In this document: piece by piece, positions 16,244 to 25,679 of the stretch
Layout: each line of letters opens with the position of its first letter
Position numbering within the stretch: position 1 is the stretch's first letter
Source: Ruminococcus sp.
GTDB taxonomy: Bacteria; Bacillota; Clostridia; Oscillospirales; Ruminococcaceae
Assembly: GCA_018376535.1 (NCBI GenBank)
Contig: JAHABC010000004.1
Coordinates: 52,680-116,679 of the forward strand
Direction: 5' to 3'
Length of the DNA stretch: 64,000 nt
Notes under the pieces: generated by a model
The model's database searches: none
Seen by the model: the letters and a program-made list of their open reading frames with translations, nothing else
What the model was told of the DNA's origin: nothing
Made by a program: the position numbers and the translations under genes

Positions 16244-19200
16244 TTGTTTTCTAAGTTTAGTGTAAAAAAACCTTTTACCGTATTAGTAAGTGTTATAGTC
16301 GTAGTAGTAATGGGTATAGTTGCATATACTAAGATGGTCCCAGATTTACTTCCTAGTATGAACTTGCCATATGCAGTAGTTATGACTACTTATGTTGGTG
16401 CTAGTCCTGAAGAAGTTGAACAAACTGTTACTAGACCTGTTGAGCAATCTATGGCATCTATAAACAACATAAAGAATATTTCTTCTACTTCTAGTGAAAA
16501 CGTATCTTTGGTAATATTGGAGTTCAACGATAGTGCCAATATGGATTCTGTTACTATAGATATGCGTGAAAGTTTAGATACTATATCATCAACATGGGGA
16601 GATAGTATTGGAAATCCTATTATAATGAAGTTAAATCCAGATATGATGCCAGTTATGGTGTCTGCACTTAGTCTAGATGGTATGTCAGTTCAAGAGATTT
16701 CCGACTATGCTAATGATACTCTCATTCCTGCCCTTGAAAGCGTTGACGGTGTAGGTAGTGTATCAACAGCAGGACTTATTGAGGAAAGTATTAACGTTAT
16801 TATCAGACAAGAAAAAGTAGACGAAATTAATAAAAAGTTAAAAGATAATGTATCTAGTCAACTAGATGACGCTAAGGATAAGTTAGATGATGCTAAAGAT
16901 GACTTATCTCAAAAAAAGATGGACTTAGAAGATGCTCTTGCTAAGTTTAATGATGGTATCTTAGAGGGTTCTCAAAACATAACAGAAGGCAGATTTGAAA
17001 TCCTAAAGAATGAAATTAAACTTGCTGACGGTCAAGAAGAACTTTCTGCTAAAGAACAAGAACTCCTTGCAGGTTTACAAGAGATTGAAACTAATGAAAA
17101 GACTATCAATGAAACAGAAACTGCTCTTAATGAGGGCGAAACTCAACTTATTGATGGTATTGCTCAAATAGATACGGGCATAACTCAAATGGACGACCAA
17201 CTATCTCAATTAAACTCTGCTAAGATACAACTTAATGAGGCTATCACTCAAATTAAAGCCATATCAGAGGGGGGGATTGGAGCATCTACTCCTTTAGACC
17301 CAATGTCTCAAATGAAACTTTTAAAGCAGTTAATTGACCAACTAGGCTTAGACCCTACTCAAATAAAGGATTTACCATCTTTGATAGGTGCATTGCAATC
17401 CAAACTATCAGAGATTGATTTAGGTATATCTACAATTAACTCTACCAAAGAGGAGATACTATCTCAAAGGACGGAGCTAGTTTCTAAGTTAGAGGAAGTT
17501 CAAAGTGCAAAAGTAGAGTTAGCTAATGGTAAAGAACAGTTACTATCTGCAAAGGCTCAAGCACTAGAGGGTAAATCTGCATTAGATACTGCTAAACAAC
17601 AGTTAGTTGATGGTGCAAATCAACTAGATGAGGCTAAAAATCAGCTAAACGATGGCGAGGCTGAATTGGAAAAGACTAAAAATGATACTGGCAAAGAACT
17701 CAATGACGGCTTGGACGCTATCAACGATGGCGAAAAACAACTTGATGAACAACTAGACAACTGGGACGATACTGTAGATAATGCCTTAGACAGTGCATCT
17801 GTTACAGATACTATCACTGTAGATATGATATCTCAAATATTACAAGCACAAAACTTTTCTATGCCTGCTGGTTATGTAACTGAAAAGGGCGTTGACTATC
17901 TAATAAAAGTCGGTGATAAGATTGAAGATGTAGAAGAAATGAAAAATCTTGTACTATTCGACCTTGGAATTGATGGCTTAGACCCTATAACTCTTGACGA
18001 TGTAGCCGACGTATTCTTAACAGATAACTCCGATAGTACTTACGCATCGGTTAATGGTAAAGATGGTGTTATTCTTACTTTCCAAAAACAGAATAGTTAT
18101 TCTACTGCTGAAGTCGCTGAAAACATTCAAAAGAAGTTTGACAGCCTTTCTAGTGAAGATAGTTCTATATCCTTTGTGGAACTTATGAACCAAGGCGATT
18201 ATATAAACTTAATAGTTAAATCGGTAATAGAAAACTTACTAGAGGGTGCTGTATTTGCTATAATAGTACTATTTATATTCTTAAAAGATTGGAAATCTAC
18301 ATTGATAATAGCTTGTTCTATACCAATAAGCGTAATCTTTGCTATTGGATTAATGTACTTCTCTGGAATATCTTTAAATATAATTTCTCTATCTGGATTG
18401 GCTATAGGCGTTGGTATGCTTGTAGATAACTCTGTAGTAGTTATTGAGAATATATATCGTATTAGACACTTGGGCAAGAGTGCAATACAATCTTCTGTTA
18501 GTGGAGCTAAACAAGTAGCTGGAGCTATTACATCTTCCACACTAACTACAATATGTGTATTTGCACCTATAGTATTTGTAGAAGGTTTGACTAAAACTCT
18601 ATTTGTGGATATGGCTTTGACTATAGCATATTCGCTAGTAGCAAGTTTAATAGTATCGCTTACAGTAGTACCTGCAATGACTTCTAAGATGATGAAATCT
18701 ACTAAGGAGGTTAAAACTCCTATATTTGATAAGATTAAGCAACTCTATGCTAAAGCATTATCTAAAGTATTAGGCTTAAAAGCTATCGCTTTGATACTGG
18801 TAGTAGCATTGTTAGGACTATCTGCTTATGGAGCAGTTTCAAGAGGTTTCTCCTTTATGCCTAGCATGGATAGTACTCAAATTTCTATAAGTTTAACTAT
18901 GCCAGAAGGTTCTGTACTAGAAGATACTGTTAATACTTCCAATGAAATAGTCGATAAGATACAAGAAGAAATCCCTGAAGTAGATACCGTTGGTGCTATG
19001 TTATCTAGTGGAATGGCATCTATGTTAGGTGGTGGAGGAGATACCTCCGAAACTGAAGTATCTATGTATGTTATTCTAAAAGAAGATAAAAAACGTACTA
19101 GTCAGGAGATAGCTACTCAAATTGATACCATGTTTGAAAATGAAGACTATGAACTATCTGCTAGTGGCTCTAGCATGGATATGTCTATGCTTGGTGGTTC

Positions 19201-20377
19201 TGGAATTACTGTCAAAATTGAGGGTACTGAACTTGAAACTTTGCAATCCATAGCTACCGACGTCGCTGATAAACTTTCAACCCTAGAGGGTGTCGATACC
19301 GTAGATGACGGCATGGAAAATCCATCACCACAGTTGAAAATAACCGTGGATAAAGAAAAAGCTATGTTAAATGGTCTTACAGTGGCTCAAGTGTATATGG
19401 AATTAGCAGGGGAGATATCTACTTCAAAGACAGCTACTCAAATATCGGTAAATGGTAAGAGTTTAGATATCATAGTAGATAAAACATCTACTAATGACGT
19501 TACTAGAGATAGTATTAAAAATCATAAGTTTACAGTTCCAGACAAGGACGCTAAAGATGATGATGAAGATAGTACATCTTTATTAGCACAAAATCAAGCA
19601 GATGCTGAAACCCCTACTAAAGAAATTAAACTAACTGATATAGCTACTATTGAAGATGGTGTTACACTATCATCTATAAGTAGAGATAATCAAACTAGAT
19701 ATATCTCTGTAAGTGCTACCGTAAAAGATGATTATAATGTTAGCTTAGTAACTTCCGATGCTCAAAAGCTATTAAAAGACTATTCTGTTCCAGATGGATA
19801 TTCACTTAAATTCGATGGCGAAAATGAAACCATCATGGAATCTATGCAACAGTTACTATTAATGCTACTACTAGCTATACTATTGATTTATCTAATAATG
19901 GTTGCACAATTCCAATCTTTAAAATCTCCATTTATAGTAATGTTCACTATGCCTTTGGCGTTTACTGGAGGTTTCTTAGGATTAATAATCACTGGCAAAG
20001 ATTTGAGCGTTATAAGTATGCTAGGATTTGTAATGCTATCTGGTATAGTAGTAAACAACGGTATAGTATTAGTAGATTATATCAATCAACTTAGATTAGA
20101 AGGTATGGATAAATTCGATGCTATTATTGAGGCTGGTACTACTCGTTTAAGACCTATCTTAATGACTGCTATAACTACCATTCTAGGTTTAGTAATGATG
20201 GCTATAGGTAATGGCATGGGTAGCGATATGATGCAACCTATCGCAATAGTAACTATCGGAGGTCTAATATACGCTACATTTACTACACTATTTATAATTC
20301 CTATTATATACGATATCTTTAATAAAAAACCTATGGTTAAAATAGATGACTCTGAATTAGAGTTTATTGAAGATTAA
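16244..20377 (+). CDS. RND efflux permease with large coiled-coil insertion
   Basis: Proton-driven exporter of the AcrB/SwrC type. The N terminus (FSKFSVKKPFTVLVSVIVVVVMG) is the first membrane helix; two helix bundles follow (about residues 650-860 and 1190-1370) with GMLVDNSVVVIENIYR and SGIVVNNGIVLVDYIN, which carry the usual proton-relay acids. The first outer loop carries about 300 extra residues (about 200-515) of heptad-like repeats rich in Q, L, D, G and E, a long coiled-coil hairpin. The product is about 1378 aa, longer than AcrB. The TTG at 16244 is 12 bp after AAAGGAG; an earlier TTG at 16232 abuts the ribosome site. No separate membrane-fusion protein is nearby, so the insertion may do that job (inference). 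Confidence 0.9.
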   Translation: MFSKFSVKKPFTVLVSVIVVVVMGIVAYTKMVPDLLPSMNLPYAVVMTTYVGASPEEVEQTVTRPVEQSMASINNIKNISSTSSENVSLVILEFNDSANMDSVTIDMRESLDTISSTWGDSIGNPIIMKLNPDMMPVMVSALSLDGMSVQEISDYANDTLIPALESVDGVGSVSTAGLIEESINVIIRQEKVDEINKKLKDNVSSQLDDAKDKLDDAKDDLSQKKMDLEDALAKFNDGILEGSQNITEGRFEILKNEIKLADGQEELSAKEQELLAGLQEIETNEKTINETETALNEGETQLIDGIAQIDTGITQMDDQLSQLNSAKIQLNEAITQIKAISEGGIGASTPLDPMSQMKLLKQLIDQLGLDPTQIKDLPSLIGALQSKLSEIDLGISTINSTKEEILSQRTELVSKLEEVQSAKVELANGKEQLLSAKAQALEGKSALDTAKQQLVDGANQLDEAKNQLNDGEAELEKTKNDTGKELNDGLDAINDGEKQLDEQLDNWDDTVDNALDSASVTDTITVDMISQILQAQNFSMPAGYVTEKGVDYLIKVGDKIEDVEEMKNLVLFDLGIDGLDPITLDDVADVFLTDNSDSTYASVNGKDGVILTFQKQNSYSTAEVAENIQKKFDSLSSEDSSISFVELMNQGDYINLIVKSVIENLLEGAVFAIIVLFIFLKDWKSTLIIACSIPISVIFAIGLMYFSGISLNIISLSGLAIGVGMLVDNSVVVIENIYRIRHLGKSAIQSSVSGAKQVAGAITSSTLTTICVFAPIVFVEGLTKTLFVDMALTIAYSLVASLIVSLTVVPAMTSKMMKSTKEVKTPIFDKIKQLYAKALSKVLGLKAIALILVVALLGLSAYGAVSRGFSFMPSMDSTQISISLTMPEGSVLEDTVNTSNEIVDKIQEEIPEVDTVGAMLSSGMASMLGGGGDTSETEVSMYVILKEDKKRTSQEIATQIDTMFENEDYELSASGSSMDMSMLGGSGITVKIEGTELETLQSIATDVADKLSTLEGVDTVDDGMENPSPQLKITVDKEKAMLNGLTVAQVYMELAGEISTSKTATQISVNGKSLDIIVDKTSTNDVTRDSIKNHKFTVPDKDAKDDDEDSTSLLAQNQADAETPTKEIKLTDIATIEDGVTLSSISRDNQTRYISVSATVKDDYNVSLVTSDAQKLLKDYSVPDGYSLKFDGENETIMESMQQLLLMLLLAILLIYLIMVAQFQSLKSPFIVMFTMPLAFTGGFLGLIITGKDLSVISMLGFVMLSGIVVNNGIVLVDYINQLRLEGMDKFDAIIEAGTTRLRPILMTAITTILGLVMMAIGNGMGSDMMQPIAIVTIGGLIYATFTTLFIIPIIYDIFNKKPMVKIDDSELEFIED

Positions 20378-20402
20378 TACTTCTATCATACTTAACTTTT
20401 TG

Positions 20403-20431
20403 TTGACTTTATAGCATCTATATGATAGAAT
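20403..20431 (+). promoter_or_regulatory. Promoter of the reductase-like gene
   Basis: -35 TTGACT (20403-20408) and -10 TAGAAT (20426-20431) with a 17-bp spacer, 33 bp before the chosen start codon. Confidence 0.7.
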
Positions 20432-20463
20432 ATAGTCATAAATTTATGAAAGAAGGATTTTTA

Positions 20464-21384
20464 ATGGCTAAATTAAAACCCTCACAAATTGCCGAAGTTA
20501 AGGCAAAAGGATTTTTAATAAACAGAGGTACAGAAAACTTCTCAGGTAGAATAGTTCCAGCAGGTACAGTATATTCTGCTGAGGATTTAGCTAATATCTC
20601 AGAAATCTCAAAGAGGTTCGGAAACGGTAAGGTTATCGCTACTACTAGATTGGCTCTTGAAATTCAAGGAATACCTTACGAAAAAATTCAAGATGCTATA
20701 GACTTCGCTGATAACAAAGGTTTGTATTTTGGTGGTACTGGTAACAAAATTAGACCTATTACATCATGTAAAGGTACTACTTGCGTATATGGTAACTTCG
20801 ATACTCATGCGTTGGCTACTAAACTATATAACGATTATTACATAGCTTGGCATGATATAAAACTTCCACATAAGTTTAAAATAGCTATAGGTGGCTGTCC
20901 TAATAGTTGTATGAAACCTGCTCTTAACGATTTCGGTATTGAAGGGCATAGAGTTCCACAATACAATCCAGAAGATTGCCGTGGTTGTAAAGTTTGTATG
21001 ATTGAAAAATCTTGTCCATCTAAGGCGGCAAAGTTAGTAGATGGCAAAATGGTCATAGATTCTAACCTTTGCAAAACTTGTGGAGTTTGTAGTGAAAATA
21101 AATGTCCATTTAAGGCAGTAAAACCACATAATAATGTAATGTATCAAATATACGTTGGTGGAACTTGGGGTAAAAAATCAAGAATGGGTTCAGCACTATC
21201 TAAGCTAGTAACTCAAGAGGAGATTGCTCCAATATTAGAAAAAACTATGATTTGGTTCAAGTTAAATGCCAACACTAAAGAACGTCTAGGAATGGCTATC
21301 GACAGACTTGGCTTTGATAAGTTTGAAAATGATGTATTATCTAATGACGACTTGCTTTTGAAAAAAGATATTCTTTTTGAATAA
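20464..21384 (+). CDS. Siroheme/4Fe-4S reductase-like protein with two ferredoxin clusters
   Basis: Resembles the small sulfite/nitrite reductase family (AsrC/Fsr C-half type). Cysteines C102 and C107 (SCKGTTC) and C145/C149 (GGCPNSC) fit the siroheme-linked 4Fe-4S site, and an inserted 2x[4Fe-4S] ferredoxin follows (C172/175/178/184 and C203/206/209/214). The ATG at 20464 is preceded by GAAAGAAGGA. No asrA or asrB partner is nearby, so this 306-aa protein stands alone and the substrate is unknown; sulfite or nitrite reduction or a detoxifying role are possibilities. A terminator follows. Confidence 0.82.
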   Translation: MAKLKPSQIAEVKAKGFLINRGTENFSGRIVPAGTVYSAEDLANISEISKRFGNGKVIATTRLALEIQGIPYEKIQDAIDFADNKGLYFGGTGNKIRPITSCKGTTCVYGNFDTHALATKLYNDYYIAWHDIKLPHKFKIAIGGCPNSCMKPALNDFGIEGHRVPQYNPEDCRGCKVCMIEKSCPSKAAKLVDGKMVIDSNLCKTCGVCSENKCPFKAVKPHNNVMYQIYVGGTWGKKSRMGSALSKLVTQEEIAPILEKTMIWFKLNANTKERLGMAIDRLGFDKFENDVLSNDDLLLKKDILFE

Positions 21385-21409
21385 AAAATTTTAAATATTA
21401 AGTCAATGA

Positions 21410-21448
21410 TGACAGACCTTCTTGTATAGAGAAAGTCTGTCATTTTTT
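21410..21448 (+). terminator. Intrinsic terminator after the reductase-like gene
   Basis: 8-bp stem TGACAGAC/GTCTGTCA (21410-21417 and 21435-21442) followed by six T residues. Confidence 0.85.
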
Positions 21449-21467
21449 GTATTATGGAGTGGTAACT

Positions 21468-22166
21468 ATGAAAAATATCATTGGAATTATATCCCTATGG
21501 GATAGCAAAAAAGATAGTATGTGGTTAGTTCCTACATACTCCACGGGAATTGAAAAGGTAAACGGTTTGCCTATTGTATTACCTCTAACAGATAACGTTG
21601 AAAATATCTTGCAAATGTGTGACATCTGCGATGGATTTCTATTTACTGGTGGTCACGATGTAAATCCAAATATGTACCATCAAGAGCCTATTGCTCAATG
21701 TGGTGAGGTCTGCAACGTTCGTGATACCATGGAAAAGATTATATTCCAATATGCTCTAAAAGAGGATAAATCCATTTTAGGCATATGCCGAGGTATTCAA
21801 TTGATTAACGTTCTATGTGGTGGAACACTATATCAAGATTTATCTTTGCAACATAAAAGTAGTATAAATCATGTGCAGAAACCTCCGTATAGTAATCCAC
21901 AACATAGCGTATACGTTCAAAAAGATACTCCTTTGTACAACACACTAAATAAGTCTAAAATAGATGTGAATAGCTATCATCATCAAGCTATAGACGTTCT
22001 AGGCGAAGATTTAAAAGTATCTGCAATCTCACAAGATGGTCTAATTGAAGCCGTATATATGCCAAATAAGAAGTTTATTCAAGGTATTCAATGGCACCCC
22101 GAATTTTCTATAGACAATCCCGATAGTATTAAAATTTTGGATAGCTTTGTTAAATCTTGCAATTAA
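21468..22166 (+). CDS. Gamma-glutamyl hydrolase family (peptidase C26, PuuD-like)
   Basis: Class I glutamine-amidotransferase fold acting as a hydrolase. The nucleophile lies in SILGICRGIQLINV; GFLFTGGHDVNPNMY is the family signature for gamma-glutamyl-GABA hydrolases, and the histidine and glutamate follow in GIQWHPEF. Family members release GABA from gamma-Glu-GABA in putrescine breakdown or cut other gamma-glutamyl bonds. The ATG at 21468 has GGAG upstream. No other putrescine-degradation gene is nearby, so the substrate is uncertain. 232 aa. Confidence 0.88.
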   Translation: MKNIIGIISLWDSKKDSMWLVPTYSTGIEKVNGLPIVLPLTDNVENILQMCDICDGFLFTGGHDVNPNMYHQEPIAQCGEVCNVRDTMEKIIFQYALKEDKSILGICRGIQLINVLCGGTLYQDLSLQHKSSINHVQKPPYSNPQHSVYVQKDTPLYNTLNKSKIDVNSYHHQAIDVLGEDLKVSAISQDGLIEAVYMPNKKFIQGIQWHPEFSIDNPDSIKILDSFVKSCN

Positions 22167-22216
22167 GCACATAATATAGTATAATATATCATATCTAAAA
22201 AGAAAGGTCGTATCGT

Positions 22217-22726
22217 ATGATTTTAAGTTCCGATTTTTTCCATCGTGATGCTTTGGAAGTCGCTCCCGATTTGGTCGGCAAGATTATAGTTAGAAAGTTA
22301 AGCGATAATTCTATAGTAAAGGTTCGTATTACAGAAACCGAAGTGTACAGGGGTGAAGAAGATAAATCGTGTCATGCTAGGTTTGGAAAGACTCCAAGAA
22401 GTATTATGTTATATCGTGAAAGTGGCTTGATATATGTATATATATGTTATGGAATACATCACCTAATGAATATAATCACTGGTGAAGTCGAACAACCTCA
22501 AGGGGTTCTAATTAGAGCGGGTGAAAATCTTAATGGCCCTGCAAAACTTACTAGATATCTACACATAGATAAGTCTTTCAATGGACAGACTATCTATAAC
22601 AATCCAAAAGTTTGGATTGAAGATGATGGCTTTAAACCTAACATCAAAACCGACAAAAGAGTAGGCATAGATTACGCAGGTGAAGAATGGTCTAGCAAAC
22701 CTTGGAGATTTATCGCAGATATTTAA
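22217..22726 (+). CDS. 3-methyladenine DNA glycosylase (AAG/Mpg type)
   Basis: Monofunctional base-excision glycosylase for alkylated purines. It has the AAG signatures SSDFFHRDALEVAPDLVGK, TETEVYRGEEDKSCHARFG (with the catalytic glutamate), VYICYGIHHLMNI and a C-terminal RVGIDYAGEEWSSKPWRF. The length of 169 aa is a little short for the family but complete. It ends by overlapping the convergent HD gene by 4 bp. Confidence 0.93.
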   Translation: MILSSDFFHRDALEVAPDLVGKIIVRKLSDNSIVKVRITETEVYRGEEDKSCHARFGKTPRSIMLYRESGLIYVYICYGIHHLMNIITGEVEQPQGVLIRAGENLNGPAKLTRYLHIDKSFNGQTIYNNPKVWIEDDGFKPNIKTDKRVGIDYAGEEWSSKPWRFIADI

Positions 22727-23307
22727 CTTAACATTCCTTTTTCAATAGCATCATCTATAATATCTTTGACGTATTCCCAGAGTTCTTTAGAACCTTCACA
22801 CACATGAGCATTTCTATCTAAAACTTGTTTACTAGATACTCCATGGTTTTTCCAAGATATTCCTCCTTTGCGATAGTTCAAAGTAATAGGTTGTATTCTA
22901 TCCACCACGTTTGCGAACTTACTCTCAGGAGTGTTTTTATCTTCAAACTCACGCCATAGATTGTATAACTCTTGTTTTTGGTCATCTGGAAGTATTCCAA
23001 ATAGACGTTGTGATGCCTTTTCTTCACGTTCAGCTTTAGTTTTGTTACCTTCAACATCATAGCAGTAGGTGTCACCTGCGTCTATTTCGACTATGTCATG
23101 AATTAGAACCATCTTTATAACATGAAGAACGTCTATAGGTTGATTACTATACTCAGATAGTATCATTACTAGCATAGCTAGATGCCATGAGTGTTCAGCA
23201 TCATTTTCAGCCCTATCTTCGTGAAGTACTAAAGTTTGTCTGTAGATATTTTTCATTTTATCTATTTCGACAAGAAATTCTATCTGTTGTTTAAGTCTAT
23301 CGTTCAT
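22723..23307 (-). CDS. HD-domain phosphohydrolase (YfbR/HDDC2-like)
   Basis: Metal-dependent phosphohydrolase fold with histidines in ENDAEHSWHLAML, the central HD pair in KMVLIHDIVEIDAGD, and a later aspartate in ANVVDRIQPI. Relatives are 5'-deoxynucleotidases, which fits a housekeeping role in nucleotide pools, but substrate specificity cannot be read here. 194 aa, first stop codon overlapping the convergent glycosylase gene. It lies 12 bp downstream of the flavoprotein gene and is probably co-transcribed. Confidence 0.88.
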   Translation of the reverse strand: MNDRLKQQIEFLVEIDKMKNIYRQTLVLHEDRAENDAEHSWHLAMLVMILSEYSNQPIDVLHVIKMVLIHDIVEIDAGDTYCYDVEGNKTKAEREEKASQRLFGILPDDQKQELYNLWREFEDKNTPESKFANVVDRIQPITLNYRKGGISWKNHGVSSKQVLDRNAHVCEGSKELWEYVKDIIDDAIEKGMLS

Positions 23308-23319
23308 GAGAAAACTCCT

Positions 23320-24540
23320 TTACATATTTATACCTGCAACGTAACCAGTAGAGAACGCTATCTGTAGATTAAATCCACCAGTATAGGCATCTACGTCTAT
23401 AACCTCACCAGAAAAGAACAATCCTTTAACTAGTTTAGATTGCATGGTTTTAGGATTTATTTCTTTAACAGAAATTCCACCACTAGTGATAATCGCCTCA
23501 TTTAATGGACGGAAATCTTTAATGGTAATAGGAAAGTTTTTAATGATATCTATTAGATGTAAACGCTGTTCCCTAGTAATTTGATTAACCTTAGTATCGA
23601 ACTTAATTCCAGATAACTTTGCTACTACTGGAATAATCTTATTTGGAAGTAACTTATTCAATGAGTTTATAAAGGATTTATTAATATTTTCCGAAAAATC
23701 ACGTTGAATACGTTTATCTAGGGTATCTACGGATAGTGCAGGTTTTAAATCTATATATATTTTATATCTATTCTGTTGCATTTTGGAGATGTGCGAACTA
23801 GCACTCAATACTAACGGTCCAGATACTCCAAAGTGAGTAAATAACATCTCACCTAGTTCCGAATAGATACACTTATCGTTATCCATAAGGTTTAATCTTA
23901 CATTTTTTAAAGATAGCCCCATCATATCGGAACAATACTTTTCTTCTGACACTATCGGTACTAACGATGGTACTAACTTTGTCACTGTATGTCCAACCTC
24001 TTGAGCGAACTTATAGCCATCACCAGTAGAACCAGTTCCCGTATAGGATTTACCTCCAGTAGCTATTAGTACGCTATCTGCTAGATAAGTATTCTTATTA
24101 GTTTTAACACCAGTGCAAACGCCATCTTGAACTAATAGTTCTGTAGCGTTTTCCTCTAGGATTTTTACTCCTAACCTTTTAAGTTCCTTTTCCAAAGCCT
24201 TAGATACGTCTGTAGCCTTATCGGAAATAGGAAAGACTCTGTTACCACGTTCAGTCTTTAAAGGAACGTTTATACTTTCAAAGAAGTCCATTACATCTTT
24301 AGGCGATAGCATTGAAAAAGCACTATACAAAAATTTAGGGTTTCTTGGAATGTTTTGCATAAGTTGTTGAATATCACAATTGTTAGTGACGTTGCATCTA
24401 CCCTTACCCGTGATATTTAACTTTTTACCTATAAAGCCATTTTTTTCTAATATGGCTACTTTTTTACCCAATCTAGCAGAGGTTATTCCTGCCATTGAAC
24501 CAGATGCTCCTCCACCTATTATAATAACATCGAAACGCAA
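23320..24540 (-). CDS. HI0933/YhiN family FAD-dependent oxidoreductase
   Basis: FAD-binding Rossmann motif at the N terminus (DVIIIGGGASGSMAGI), then LEKNGFIGKKLNITGKGRCNVTN, a segment characteristic of this family, and GGKSYTGTGSTGDGYKFAQ. The C terminus has the second FAD motif GLFFSGEVIDVDAYTGGFNLQIAFSTG. The 406-residue length is standard. The biochemical role of the family is not established; a hydroxylation or reduction of RNA has been proposed for relatives. It starts 3 bp after the RpiR regulator stop. Confidence 0.93.
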   Translation of the reverse strand: MRFDVIIIGGGASGSMAGITSARLGKKVAILEKNGFIGKKLNITGKGRCNVTNNCDIQQLMQNIPRNPKFLYSAFSMLSPKDVMDFFESINVPLKTERGNRVFPISDKATDVSKALEKELKRLGVKILEENATELLVQDGVCTGVKTNKNTYLADSVLIATGGKSYTGTGSTGDGYKFAQEVGHTVTKLVPSLVPIVSEEKYCSDMMGLSLKNVRLNLMDNDKCIYSELGEMLFTHFGVSGPLVLSASSHISKMQQNRYKIYIDLKPALSVDTLDKRIQRDFSENINKSFINSLNKLLPNKIIPVVAKLSGIKFDTKVNQITREQRLHLIDIIKNFPITIKDFRPLNEAIITSGGISVKEINPKTMQSKLVKGLFFSGEVIDVDAYTGGFNLQIAFSTGYVAGINM

Positions 24541-24542
24541 GT

Positions 24543-25421
24543 TTAAACCCCCTCAGATTTATCATATACACCGTATTCGTCCCAAATTTTTTCAAGAGTT
24601 GAAAAAGTTTTAGAAAGTTCATCTTTTTTTATAACGCTAATAGATACTAATAGTGCATTTAACAAACTCAAAGGACCAGCAAGAGAGTCTACAAAAGAGT
24701 TCATATTGCTTTTGGCAAGTAGCGTATACTTAGATACCTTAGCTATCGGTGAAGATAGACTATCAGTAATAGCTATAACGTTAGCATTTCTATCGGAGGC
24801 GTATTGTAAAGCGTTTAAAGTTTGTGCAGAATATCTAGGAAAACTAATTCCTATTATCACATCGTCTTTGTTTATCTTTAGAACTTGCTGAAGTACTTCG
24901 GTAGTTCCAGAAGATTTGACGTTTATAACCTCATCTAGCATTAAATTTAGATAGTAGTGCAGAAATACGGCTAAAGGTTCGGCACTGCGTGAACCTATTA
25001 TATACACTTTCCTAGCTGATGTAATAATATCTACAATAGAAGAAAATTCCTCTTTGGATATATTTTCCATAGTAGAACGTATGCTTTCTATATCCAAATT
25101 GGTAACACGTTGTAGAACGTCTTGCCCTTTAGTTCTGTTTTCAGCCAAATCCATGCGTTGTATAAATGTGAGTTTTCTTCTAGCTGTTTCCGATAGTTCT
25201 TTTTGAAACTCTGGATATCCTTCAAAGCCCAATTCATAAGCGAACCTAACGGCAGTACTTTCGCTAACTCCTGCCGTTTCGCCCAACTTAAGAGCCGTCA
25301 TAAAACCAGCCTTGTCGTAATTTTCAAGAATGTAATCGGCAATCTTTCGATGCCCTTTTGACATACTTGGATACATATTTTTAATCTTAATAAACAACGG
25401 ACAATCGTTGTAACTGTTCAT
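24543..25421 (-). CDS. MurR/RpiR family transcriptional regulator
   Basis: N-terminal helix-turn-helix (KGHRKIADYILENY, then LGETAGVSESTAVRFAYELGFEGYPEFQ) followed by a SIS sugar-phosphate-binding domain from about residue 120 (VYIIGSRSAEPLAVFLHYYL, DVIIGISFPRYSAQTLNAL, IAITDSLSSPIAK). Such proteins sense phosphosugars, but no sugar gene is adjacent; the immediate downstream genes are the flavoprotein and HD hydrolase. 292 aa. Confidence 0.93.
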   Translation of the reverse strand: MNSYNDCPLFIKIKNMYPSMSKGHRKIADYILENYDKAGFMTALKLGETAGVSESTAVRFAYELGFEGYPEFQKELSETARRKLTFIQRMDLAENRTKGQDVLQRVTNLDIESIRSTMENISKEEFSSIVDIITSARKVYIIGSRSAEPLAVFLHYYLNLMLDEVINVKSSGTTEVLQQVLKINKDDVIIGISFPRYSAQTLNALQYASDRNANVIAITDSLSSPIAKVSKYTLLAKSNMNSFVDSLAGPLSLLNALLVSISVIKKDELSKTFSTLEKIWDEYGVYDKSEGV

Positions 25422-25449
25422 GATAGTATAAACCTCCTGTAACTATTGA

Positions 25450-25659
25450 CTAACTTTCCCAAAGAGTTCTTTGAAGTTTCAATATAGCCTGTTGACGTAG
25501 TTTAGTCTGTTCTACATCTACGATATACATTCCACCTTTAGTAACTATTACATCTCCCTCTTTGCAGTTAGATGGAAGTTCTGACTTTTTAATCTCATAG
25601 TGATAGTTGTTATCTTCTAAGATAGCATATTCACCCTCAAATCTATCGATAATTAACAT
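25450..25659 (-). CDS. DUF3006 small protein
   Basis: A 69-residue beta-rich protein starting MLIIDRFEGEYAILED, the pattern of DUF3006. AAAGGAG lies 8 bp before the ATG at 25659; a start six codons earlier would include this site. DUF3006 genes are typically found next to a ComEC-like metallo-beta-lactamase gene, exactly as here, 20 bp downstream. The function is unknown. Confidence 0.85.
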   Translation of the reverse strand: MLIIDRFEGEYAILEDNNYHYEIKKSELPSNCKEGDVIVTKGGMYIVDVEQTKLRQQAILKLQRTLWES

Positions 25660-25679
25660 AAAAAATACTCCTTTCAAGA

